Assembly: GCA_947685225.1 (NCBI GenBank)
Contig: CANTUV010000009.1
Span: forward strand, 7,626,001 to 7,690,000
Length of the DNA stretch: 64,000 bases
Direction: 5' to 3'
Source of the DNA: Garcia nutans
Lineage: Eukaryota > Streptophyta > Magnoliopsida > Malpighiales > Euphorbiaceae
Both the position numbers and the translations under genes were made by a program. The notes under the pieces were generated by a model that saw only the letters and a program-made list of their open reading frames with translations, had not been told where the DNA came from and did not search any database. Every line of letters begins with the position of its first letter. Position 1 is the first letter of the stretch. Below, piece by piece: positions 10,679 to 21,903 of this stretch.

Positions 10679-13600
10679 TCATATACTCACCTCCCATATT
10701 GCCTCCTCAGTGGCATGATTCCTCCAAAGAACTTTCACAAGTGGCACCTTCTTAGTCCTCAACTCTTTCACTTTCCATGCCAAGATCGCAGCTGGTTCTT
10801 CCTCATAAGTCAGATCTGGACTCACCTCAATTGACTCCATTGACAAGATGTGAGATTGGTCTGACCTATATCTCCGAAGCTTAGAGACATGGAAGACATT
10901 ATGAATTTGATCCAACTTAGGTGCAAAGCTAGTCTATAGGCTACTGGACCAACTCTTTCCAGTACCTCATAAGGTCCTATGAAATGAGGACTCAACTTTT
11001 TCTTTTCAGCCAAATCTCAAAATTTTCTTCCAAAGAGACACCTTCAAAAATACTTTATCTCCCACACTGAACTCTATGTCTCTTCTTTTTAAATCTGAAT
11101 ATGATTTTTGTCGTTCTGAGGCTGCTTTCAAACAACTCCAAATCACCTTCACTTTTTCTTATATTTTCTTAATCAAATTGGGACCGACCAACTTACCTTC
11201 TCCAACCTCATCCCAATATAGAGATGTCCTACACCTCCTACCATACAATGACTTATAAGGTGCCATCCCAATACTGGACTGATGACTGTTGTTATGAGAA
11301 AACTCAATCAGTGGTAAGAATCTATCCCAGCTTCCAGTGAAATCAATGATATAGCTCCTCAACATGTCCTCTAAATTATGTATCACTCTTTCTGACTATC
11401 CATCTGTCTGAGGATGGAAGTAGTGCTAAAATGTAATTGGAAGCCTAAAGCATCCTGCAAACTCCTCCATAATCTCGATGTAAATCGGGGATCTCAGTCA
11501 GATACCAAAGAAACTGGGACTCCATGTAACCTCACTATCTCACTAATATATGGCTCAACCAATCTCTCAAGAGAATAATCCATCTGAGCTGGAAGAAAAT
11601 GAGCTACTTCAACATCTGATCAACTATCACCCAAATCGCATCATGCTTCTTCTGGGTCAAAGCAATCTAGCCACAAAATTCATCATCACTCACTCCCATT
11701 TTCAATCTGGCACTGATAATGGCTGAAGCAATCCTGAAGGAACCTAATACTCAGCCTTCACTCTCTGGCAAGTGAGACATCTGGATACAAACTCTGCTAT
11801 GTCCCTCTTCATACCTGACAACCAATAATGCTGCTTCAAATCCTGATACATCTTGGTACTCTTAGGGTACATAGCATAAGCTGACTGATGTGCTTCCTCC
11901 AAAATTATCTTCTTCAATCTTGCATCTTCAGGAATACACAACCTATCTTTGTACCACAGACTGCCATCATTTCTCACATGAAAGTCTCAACTCTCCCCCT
12001 TTTGGTAATCCAATTCAATCTTTTGGATTTTCTCATCTACTAACTAAGCCTCCATAACCTAATCCAATAATAATAGCCTCAACTACAACTGAGCCATCAA
12101 AGCTCCATCATCACAAGACTCAAATCTGGCATGCAACGCTCTCAACTCAGCAAGCAACAAGAGCGAATAAGTAGTCAAACTTGCCAAAGACTTTTGACTC
12201 AAGGCATTAACAGTAATATTTGCCCTACCAGGATGACAATCAATTAAACAATCATAGTCTTTAATTAATTCTAACCACCGTCTCTGTCAAAGATTCAACG
12301 CTCTCTGAATGCCCAGATATTTTAAACTCTTATGATCTGTATAAATGAAACACTTCTCCCCATACAAGTAATATCGCCAAATCTTCAAGGCAAAAACTAT
12401 GGCTGCTAACTCCAAATCATGCATCAGGTAATTCAGCTCATGCGGCTTCAACTATCGAGAGGCATAAGCAATGACTCTACCCTCCTGCATCAAAACACAA
12501 CCTAAACCACTATGTAAAGCATCACTGTAAATCACATAAGGTTTACCTTCTATAGGCAGAGTAAGAATAGGAGCCTAATTCAACATCTTCCTCAGCTGCT
12601 CAAAACTTGCCTAACATCGATCTGTCCTCACAAATCCAACTCCCTTCTGAAGTAATCTGGTGAGTGGAGTAGCTATCATAGAAAAATCTTTCACAAACCG
12701 ACGATAACAGCTTGCTAAACCTAGAAAACTTCTAACCTCTGTTACAGTCTTTGGTGGACTCCAATTCAAAATAGCCTCAACTTTATTTTGATCAACTCTT
12801 ATACCCTCTGCTGAAACCACATGACCAAGAAAAGTCACTTGATCGAGCCAAAACTCATATTTAGACAGCTTAGCATACAACTACTTGTCATGATCATCCT
12901 CATTACGTGAATACACCAGAATATCATCAATGAAAACCACCCTAAACTGATCTAGATAGGGTCTGAATATCCTGTTCATTAAATCCATAAATACTGCTGC
13001 TGCCTTCGTCAATCCAAATGGCATCACCAAAAACTCATAATTCCCATAGCTCATGTGGAAAGCTGTCTTAGGTACATCCCCATCTCTGACTCTCAACTGA
13101 TGGTACCCTAATCTCAAATCAATCTTAAAGAATACTGCTGCTCCTTTCAACTGATCAAAGAGATCATTTATTCGAGGCAATGGATACTTGTTCTTGATGG
13201 TCACCTTATTCAACTATCGGTAATCAATACACAATCTCAAGGTGCCATCCTTCTTCATCATAAACAAAATGAGCGCTCCCCATGGGGATACACTAGGGCG
13301 AATGAACCCTTTATCTAATAACTCCTGCAACTGCACCTTCAACTCTCTCAACTCATTAGGTGCAATATGATAAGGAGTAATAAAGATGGGAGTGGTACCA
13401 GGAAATAAATTGATACCAAACTCAACTTCTCTCTCAGGGGGTATCCCTGGAAACTCCTTAGAAAAAATATCTGAAAACTCGGCAACTGTGGGTATACTGT
13501 CAAGGTAGGACCCCACTACTGTGGTGTCTACAACATGAGCAAGATAAGCCTCACATCTCTTCTGAATCATCCTCCTCACTAAAATAGTTAAAATAAACAT

Positions 13601-14026
13601 GGATGAAAGATGTCTCTGCTCACTAGATACCATCACATTTCTACCATCACAGGTTCTCAGGGTAACACACTTTTGCTGATAGTTTACTATAGCCCCATGC
13701 TTGGATAACCAATCCATGCCTTAAATCAGATCATACTCCTTGAAAGGCATCTCAATCAGGTCACTAAGAAACTCCTCGTCCTGAACCATAATCGGGCTAT
13801 CTCTGTGCACCCTGCTAATCACAACACTGTGCCCTAAAGGATTTGTCACCAAAACATCAAATCCTAGGGATTCTGAATGCAAATCACTCATAGGCAAGAT
13901 GGATACACTAATGTATGAATGAGTCAACCTAGGGTTTTTCAAAACAAGAACTGAAGTACCAAATAAAGAAAAAGTACCAACAATAATGGCTGAAGCATCT
14001 GGCTGCCTCTGGATCACATATACCTA
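10679..14026 (-). pseudogene. pol: Gypsy pol pseudogene: PR-RT-RH-INT-chromodomain-like
   Basis: Read on the minus strand. The protease region is at 14017-13600 and includes a GMDWL motif. Reverse transcriptase has the LNKVT / KYPLPRINDLFDQL segment at 13213-13130, MPFGLTKAAAVFMDLMN near 13010 and FIDDILVYS near 12920. The RT connection and RNase H region runs from about 12850 to 12000. The integrase zinc-binding HQSAYAMYPKSTKMY ... CLTCQRVKAEY segment is at 11900-11744, with core remnants at 11386-11159. A chromodomain-like VHNVFHVSKL-type end with YEEEPAAIL and VLWRNHATEEAIWE is at 10915-10679. Nearly all pieces share one frame, broken by stops that mostly replace expected Gln (CAG to TAG), plus a few frameshifts. 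The product would have been the element's replication and integration polyprotein. Confidence 0.88.
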
Positions 14027-17000
14027 CTATAATGGCCCTGCCTCATCTGGTCTACCTCCGGCTGTAAAACCTCCTCTCTGACCAAACCTAGATCTACTAC
14101 CCCTACCTAAACCTCTGCTACTATGATCTCCTCTAACACTAGGTTGAGAAGCTGTGATATATGTCGGTCCATCCTCTGGTGGCTCTGGACAATCTCTAAG
14201 AAAGTGATCTAGTGACCCACATCTGTAACACACTGCTAGTGCACCTATCCTCTAGCAGACACCCCCGTGTGCCCTACCACAATGGACATAAGTATATGGA
14301 ACTGGTCTCTGAACTATTGGGGTCAAAGCACTAGCTATTGAAACTACAGGTCTCGATCTCTATCTCTATTGCTGTACTAACCTACCAGACTACCTCTGGC
14401 TCCTACTGAATCTCTGAAAATATCCCCCTTGATCTCTCTTCACTGATGAAGACCCTGCCTCACTCTGGGGTCTCCTAGCTCTTGTCTCCTCGACCTTAGT
14501 GTGAGCGGGGATTTTTGTCCCCACTCCCGGTGGAATGGTTCTTGCGACTTCGGCACTGTTTAGGCTCGGGGCCTTAGAGAACACGGACCTAAGTCCGGAG
14601 AAAATGGAGTCGCCACCCGGACGGGCCGGGAAATAGAAAGGGGTGGATGGCTCGATTCCTAAGGAATCTCCAACCCCCTAATGGGTTCGGAAAGTTGGGT
14701 ACGTGTGGGGAAGGTGAGAAATGGCCCAGCACCCCCACAACGCCCGGTTCATTGGAACCGACCTCCTTTACAGGTCTTAATATTATAAAATTCATAAGTA
14801 TAATAACATTATCCATATTACACACAATAATTAAAAGAAAGCATCAATATATTAAAATCAAAGCAATGTCCAAACAAAACAAAACAAATAAATGGACACC
14901 CATCCAAGGATGTAAACATGTCCTTACATCACATGCCTAAGTAGGACACCCACCAAAAGGTAGAAACATGCCCTTTACATAAGTTCTAAAATAGAAAAGA
15001 AAATTAAATTACATGATGTTTAACTAATGAGGTACCCACCAAGTGGAAACATATACCTCTTACAACTTTTGGAAGTCTAAATTGATTGATAAAAGTAAAT
15101 AATCATCCATAATAAATAAATCATTCATCAAAGCTATTTAAATATCAATAAAATAAACATCCATTCATGATAAATTAAATAAATCAAGTATTAAAATTAA
15201 ATAAATTAAAGCATAAGAAATAAATCAAAGCATAAATAAATATGGAATTGAATAAAACAAATAAAAGTTCAAGTATAGCTACTATTCCTATTTAGGATTC
15301 TTTATCTCATGTGTTAAGGCTTTAGAAATTCTAAAGTTTAAGCTATGTGACTTCTTAGGTAATTAAAATAGATTAGGTTTTATGTTTTTTAAAGGTTAGC
15401 AAGACACTTTGATTAAACAAATTAAGATTTGAATGATGAAATAAAAAAAAACTTGAGTTTTAGACACTTTTGAAATATTTTTTAATTCATGTTTTTAAAA
15501 TAGTAAATTGAGCTACTGTAGCTTTTTTTGAGTTTTGATGTTTTTTATGTTTTAAAGGGTTTAAAGTTCATAAAAATTATGGTTTAAGGTTTTAAAAGGG
15601 TTAGGGTTTATTATTTTAGGTTTAAAAGATGATTTTTGGATTTTAGGCTTTGAAATTTGATTCTCGGCCAAGGAATTATTTTTAGGGTTTTAAAAAAAAC
15701 AATTTGATATTTTATGAAGTTTTATGAATTTAAACACATGGATTGAAGTTTTTATAAGTAGAAAAGATGTTTTTTAAGGTTTTTTGAATGAAAAAGAACC
15801 TAATTTAAAATTTTAATAGAAACATAATTTTATTTTGGTTTTGTAGAAAAATATGTTAAATGAGTGTTTTAAGGTTTTTAAGAAGAAAAAAAAAATAACA
15901 ATTTTGAGTCTTGTTAGAGAAGAAAGTCACGTTTTTAATGTTCTAATCTTGGAAAAATTAAGTTAAAGCACTAAGATTTTTGATTTAAAAAACTAAAATT
16001 TTATAGATTTGGCTATTGTAAAACATAAATCAAAAGAATTAAAACATACTTTTTTTTTTGTTGATTCTCCAAAAAAAAATAACTCTTCTTGGATGAACTA
16101 GCTCCAAAGACAAGCTTTGATTGCCTCTTTTCTTCTCCCTTTTTCGTGCTACTGCTGCTATAAATATCAATTGAATTGAGTTTTCCCTTTCCTTCCTTGA
16201 TTTGGTTTCAAAACCTAAAGCTATCATGAAAAGTTTTTCCTCCCTTGATTTGGTTTAATTGGTCCTTATTTATAGTGGTTTTTAGGCTGTTTATTTCTAA
16301 TTAATTAAGGTAAGTAAAAATAATAAAAAAAAGAAATTAAAACCTAATTGGATTAGAATTCTAAAAATTGCAGTAGAAAATTTTGCACTAGCAAAAATTC
16401 TGGCGACGGGCCCGTGGGTGTGCCAACCCGCAGGCCTGCGGGCGAAACACTGTTGGCCCGACGGGCCCGCGCGATCACTTTTTGCTGCCGATTTTTTTCC
16501 GACTCCGACTCCGATTTTTATTTTTATTTTTATTTGTTTATTTTCATTTTACACTAATAAAAATTAGATACTAAGGTAAAAATTATTTAATTAAAATTAT
16601 TTTGGACCAATTAAACAACAAAAATCATTTTGGACTAAATAAAGCATGTTGGATTGGATTGGGTAAAAAATTAAGGGTCTACACTTAGCAGCTACTACAA
16701 GACCTTGTGCTCTCTCAATACTTTTGGCATCTACAACCAACTGGAAAAAATTTTGGTACCGGGAGCCTACTATAATGCACATGATAGAGGGTCTTAGCCC
16801 CTCCTCAAACCTTTGACACCGGTCAATCTCATAAAAAATGATTCCACCAGCATGCTGACTCAGCCGGGTAAACTCTATCTCATACCCTGACACTGTCCTG
16901 ATATCCTACCTCAAACTCAGGAACTCTATCTTCTTTGCATCCTTGTACTCCCTCAGAGTATACTTTGCTTGAATTCCCATAGGAAATCATAATAGGTTAG

Positions 17001-17453
17001 AATTGGTGGATCATCCAGAGCATGTGAAACCGTCTTCCACCAATCATATGCATTCCTCTGTAGAAGAGATCTGGCATAATCAAACTTCTCCTCTGGAGTA
17101 GCCTGCAGCTGGATGAACACTCTCTGGACTCTGTCTAGCCACTGCTTTGCTACAGTAGGGTCTCTAGTACCAATAAAGTCCTCAACTCCAAACCTCCTCA
17201 GCTTATCATACTTCCTCATCAGCAACTGTGGCTATGGCTGTAGCTGCGGTGGCAGCGGTTGCTAAAATGGAGCCTGCCTCAATAGCTCCACCATATACCG
17301 TACCCAGCCCGGCGGAATCTCATCAGCTGCTGGTCTCCCTGGCATAGGAGAAGGTGTCTTTTCAGCTATCTCAGCTCTAGCTCCATCTCTACCCTCACCA
17401 GGAGCCACACTCTCTGGACTGTCCTCTGCAGACTGATGTGTCTGGGATGCCAT
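14027..17453 (-). pseudogene. gag: Gypsy gag pseudogene, split by a solo LTR
   Basis: Starts at an ATG at 17453 (MASQTHQSAEDS...), about 150 bp inside the primer site. A Pro/Ala-rich N-terminus is followed by the capsid-like Retrotrans_gag segment (17225-16953, with QWLDRVQRVFIQLQATPEEK and the NAYDWWKTV motif). A frameshift near 16900 leads into FTRLSQHA and RCQRFEEGLRP. The sequence is then interrupted by the Tat-type solo LTR (14500-16683, with CTTAG on both sides). It resumes at 14494 with the basic/Ser region and a CCHC zinc knuckle CYRCGSLDHFLRDC at 14230-14190. Stops and frameshifts make it non-functional. Pol continues in nearly the same frame downstream. Confidence 0.85.
14500..16683 (-). 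mobile_element. Solo LTR of a Tat/Ogre-like gypsy family
   Basis: Plus-strand ends TGTGAGCGGGG and GGGTCTACA, so in element orientation it runs TGTAGACCC to CTCACA, the same ends as the element at 21904-32345. It is flanked by CTTAG (14495-14499 and 16684-16688). Only one LTR is present, so it is a product of LTR-LTR recombination. It has a minus-strand TATA box at 16264-16275 and a GC-rich palindromic U3 block (16395-16500). The U5-proximal GC-rich block (14505-14780) is strongly conserved with the other copies. Confidence 0.9.
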
Positions 17454-17600
17454 AACTATCTATATCTGCAAATACAGCAGAAAATGCCACATCAGAGATC
17501 AGAAACTGCCATTGCCAATACATGTATCATAATTAAAACCATATTTAAAAATTCCCATTTCCTTTCTCTCACAACCCACCTATGTTAAGAATCTCAAACC

Positions 17601-17615
17601 TAGGCTCTAATACCA
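17601..17615 (-). other. Primer binding site of the Tekay-type element
   Basis: On the minus strand TGGTATTAGAGCCTA, initiator-Met tRNA type with one change from TGGTATCAGAGC. It lies 7 bases inside the right (5') LTR boundary at 17623. Confidence 0.78.
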
Positions 17616-17622
17616 AAATAAA

Positions 17623-18121
17623 TGTAACACCCTTATACCCTATATACATACAATACATATACCCAACATATGTAATATACGAATATACGGTACAAGAATG
17701 CCATAATCCATTTTAATAAAAAAAAACATTACTTTTCAAATCTGTATAAACTTAAATCATTTAACTAATATAATTTAAATTATAAATAAAATAGTACTTG
17801 CTAAAATACATACATACCTTCATTACAAAATTTTTACCCAAAATATTCTTGATAGTTTGCAATATATATATATATATACATCAAAATATAATATAACATA
17901 CATGAAGTCAAAATGTACAAAAATGTAAAATATGTACATGATGGTAGTTTGTCTTTGATCTTGATGTCCAACAATCAACTCTACACTCAAGATCTCAAGC
18001 CTAGACCCGGCTTGGTTTAGACGAACTCTCCAGCTCAATCGGATCTACCGTGTCTCTTGCACGATGAATCACAATCGCGCTAAGCCAAAAGCCTAGCAAT
18101 ACAAACTTTGATAACAATAAA
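17623..18121 (-). repeat. Tekay 5' LTR, segment 1
   Basis: Begins TGTAACACCC and equals the left part of the intact LTR (7898 onward) up to GATAACAATAAA. There the solo LTR at 18122 interrupts it. The ATAAA at its end is repeated at 21019-21023. Confidence 0.87.
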
Positions 18122-19749
18122 TGTAATATCCCAATGTGTGCCCTAGAAGTTGGATACAATTGTTGTTTTGATTTGAATTAAATGTATATATGTATTTGCA
18201 AAGGAAATGAGTGTGTTAAGAGAATGTATATGTTGTGTATATTGTAATATATATAACATATACATTAGTCAAAGGGATGGTCAATGCTAAAAGATATTTT
18301 AATTGTGATTTGTGAATTTACCTAAAGGGGCATATAAGAGACAAAGGTTAAGTTAAATGAATAAAGGGTAATTAAGTAATTTTTCCTTGTTGGATTGCAT
18401 GGTGGAGATTTAAAGAAGAAGAAGTAGTTGACTTGTGATTAATTTTATTTTCTTCATCCTTTGTGTGCCGGCCATCTAATAGAGGAGAGGGCAAGAGGGG
18501 TGTTCTTGATGCTAGAAGCAAATTGAAGGAAGAATCAAAGGTTTTGGTTGAAGATTTGTGGAATTTCATCAATTAGGTAAGTACTCTCTTGTTTCCCCTT
18601 GTTAATTTTTGAAGTGATGTTTGAGATGAGTTGTGATTGGTTGATATCATGATTTAGAGTGTTTGAGATGTGTTTATAAGTAGTGAAATTGATTGTGAGT
18701 TAAAAAGGTTAAATTGGTGGTGGTTTTGTTTGAAAATGGTAAATTAAGTGGAGGTTGTTTTTGAAAGAAGAAGATTGATGTTGGTTCTAGGGTTTGATGT
18801 GGTAAGTGATTGAATGTATGATTGTTATAGTGTTAATATGAATATTGTAATGAATAAGTGTTAATAATATTGATTATGTCCATTTGGATGAGATTATGTT
18901 GTGTATAATGTGTTTGAATGCAATTGAAAGAGTTTTGGTTATTTTAGGGATTTTGTTCTTGTGAGACACGGCCAAAATATGAAAGGAACACGGCCAAGAA
19001 TTAATGTTTTTGAGAGACACGGCCAAGTGGAGGAAAGTTTGGCCGTGTTGGATGGATTTTGGGGAGACACGGCCACAAGCTTGGCCGTGTCCCTTGCCCG
19101 TGTTTGCTACTGCCTGAGGTTGGTTGAGAGACACGGCCGTGTCCCTTGCCCGTGTCTGCCTCTGCTTGAATTGGTGTTGAGAGACACGGCCACAAGCTTG
19201 GCCGTGTCCCTTGGGTGTGTTGGCTACTGTGATGTTCTTTTGCTCCTCTTGTTTTGTGGAGAATGAATATACATTTGTTGATGCATATGATTATGTATGA
19301 ACAATGTTATGTTATGCATTGTGAATCATGTGAATGGTAGTATGTTATATGAACAATGTGACTAATATTATGACTTGTATAGTGTGGAAGAAATGAGGAT
19401 CATCCAAAGAGGTATGTGCAATACAATTTATTATGATAAATGCTTTAATAATGAATGGTGTCAATGTGTTTTGAGAAAGGATGAAATGTGATATTATCAT
19501 GGTTGATAATAATGATTGAAATGTTATAAAGGAACATGTTGTTTATATGATGATGAATTTAAGATACATGTGAAATGAAATTGATTATGTATGCTCAAAT
19601 AATGAAGTGTATAATGTTAATTGAGACATAAAGAGATGTAGAACTAATGTTTTGAGTTACAATGATGTGAATGATATGATTTGAATAATGGTATGTTGTT
19701 TAGTTAATGTAATTGATGTTGCATATTATAATGAGGATTCAAATGGATT

Positions 19750-19865
19750 ATGAAGCCATTGTGATTGGCTATGATGAATTAAATGAGTGGTGAAGCCATT
19801 GTGATTGGCTATGATGCTTCAAATGTGATGTGAAGCCATTGTGATTGGCTATGATGATTCAATTG
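19750..19865 (+). repeat. Short tandem repeat, unit about 50 bp
   Basis: Three direct copies of GAAGCCATTGTGATTGGCTA separated by about 30 bp of similar AT-rich sequence. Related single units appear in the LTR at 34700-34830 and, inverted, in the LTRs at 56610-56640 and 58050-58075. Confidence 0.7.
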
Positions 19866-20002
19866 TAATAAATGAGGCATGTTTGCCTAAATGATGATTC
19901 AATTGTGAATGAAATGGATAATGAGATAATAAATGAATTGTGTGGCTAATGTGTTATTCCATTTTCAGAGTTTGTTGTTGGTGGCATGCCTAATAAGTGT
20001 AA

Positions 20003-20168
20003 CAATCTCTTGAAGTTAGGTTGGATTAAATCCTTGAAGCCTAATTGAGATGTTACCACCCTTGAAGCTAGGTTGGGTTGGTTCTTGAAGCCAAGTTGGG
20101 TTGAAGCTTAGCATGCTTTGCTCCCCTTGAAGCTTGGTTGAATCTAATCCTTGAAGCCTAGTTGGGTC
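20003..20168 (+). repeat. CTTGAAGC repeat array
   Basis: Seven degenerate copies of a CTTGAAGCYWRGTTGGRT unit in a row. The equivalent array occurs at 34990-35148 and, inverted, at 56230-56470 and 57740-57895, with a reduced form at 8665-8715 and 21298-21345. It is a family-wide internal LTR repeat. Confidence 0.7.
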
Positions 20169-21018
20169 TATGATAATGATAAATGTGATGATTGAACCAA
20201 AGCATTACTCTGAAAATTGAATGGCATATTAGTATCGTTTGGGCCCGAGTCTGTCGTTGTTATCAATATGATATATAAATGTTGTAATAAACGAGTAATG
20301 AGATCTATGGTTGAATTGATTGGAAATGTGATTCATGATTTGTGAATTGTGAATAAAATAATGACATGAAATGATATGTAATATGTACATTGAAATATTG
20401 ATTGTGAGACTTAACGTTGGATATGTGATTGGTGATAATGATATGATATGTAATATGGGTATTACTATGTTGATGGTGATTATCAGTGATGAATTGGGGT
20501 CGGTGAAAATGATATGTATATAGTATATGAAATTTGTTAAGATATATGAAAGATGCAATTTAAAAAGGAAAACATGATAAGAAACTAATGGTACATCAAA
20601 TTATTATATCATTATATGTTAGTATTTTTATAATGTATGTTTATATGTTATATTTGTACTACTAAGCTCTCGAGCTTAGCGTGGATGTGTAATCGCGCAG
20701 GTATCTTGGTGGAAGTTATGAAGTCTTTTGTTATGCCACGAGAAGAGTAGAAGTTTGTCGAGACCAACTAGAGGGTAATGCATACATGTTTAATTTTTAA
20801 TTATGATGTACCTCTGATGAGAGAATATTTATATGTATAAATGGAGTTTTAATTAAGACAACGATTTTGTAAATGATATTTAAATTAACGTAATATGGTT
20901 TGAACTCGGTTGCAGGTTTTTAAAAGGTAACATCAAGTGGCATCTTTATACTTTATATATTTACTGTATGTATACTAGGTATATGTACAGTACTTATATA
21001 GGGTATCGGGGTGTTACA

Positions 21019-21903
21019 ATAAAGTTCAAATGTAATACCAATGCACAATGCATATGGATATTATATCTCATAACACTTTATCTTAACATATTTCTCAATT
21101 GTTCCACGATTCATAATTCACATAAAAACAAACACAAACATGGGCCCAAAGGATCTAATATGCTATTCAAATTCCAGAGTTACTGTTTTGGTCCAAGTTG
21201 ACACCATGCGTCCAGTCGCGAAGGCAAATCAAGTATTTGCTTAAAAGCTAGCCCCGAAGGCATATCATATCACAATGAGGTTAACCTCCTATATAACATC
21301 CCAACTAGGCTTCAAGGGCTAGGCCCAACCCAGCTTCAAGGGACTGCTACATCATAGGCATGCCGCCAAACACAGAACTCTGAAAATTGAATAACATACT
21401 AGGCACACAATTATTTCATATTTCCATTATCAATCACTTCCTCATTTTCTCATGATCAAGCTAGGCAAATTGCCTCATTTATCTCATTTATATCAACATC
21501 ATTATATAATCATAATGCATCTCATTTTATACAATATAGCCATCACCAATGGCTTTACATAATATCTTTAATGTATACACAACAAACCACATTACCTAAA
21601 TATTTTGGGTCATTATCATATCTTGCACATAGTTCACATTTCATTCAATTTAGCCATTAACAATGGCATTTCACATTACATATAATGCATTTATGACATT
21701 ACATGAGTCATAGCATATTACTCATGCATAAACAACGTAGTAAGTAACTTAACACATTTTCCAACCAAAATGTGTTAAGTCCAAAAGTCATGCAAATATA
21801 ATCAATTATTCAAAGTTTGTACTTACCTCTAAAAGCAACACCCCAAGCTCAAACACCACTTTCAACCTTATCTTCCAAGATATCCCTCAACACTCGGATT
21901 GGG
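21019..21903 (-). repeat. Tekay 5' LTR, segment 2
   Basis: Resumes after the second ATAAA and matches 8393-9275 of the intact LTR. It ends with CGGATTGGG, where the Tat-like element inserts. TTGGG is repeated at 32346-32350. Confidence 0.87.

Larger units (their letters stand above)
18122..21018 (+). mobile_element. Solo LTR, Tekay-like, plus orientation
   Basis: 2.9 kb running from TGTAATATCCC to GGGTGTTACA, flanked by ATAAA on both sides. It has the same terminal sequences as the Tekay element that hosts it but a much diverged body, so it belongs to a sister family. It contains a cluster of GAGACACGGCC / GGCCGTGTCCC dyads (18961-19230), three copies of a GAAGCCATTGTGATTGGCTATGATG unit, a CTTGAAGC repeat array and the conserved CTAAGC...GCGCAG island (20658-20702). 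No internal genes. Short ORFs in it are by-products of the repeats. Confidence 0.9.

Noticed and set aside
18961..19266. Overlapping ORFs of 64-101 codons on both strands
   Set aside because: They arise from the repeated GACACGGCC/GGCCGTGTC dyads in a solo LTR, are open on both strands, and have repetitive composition.
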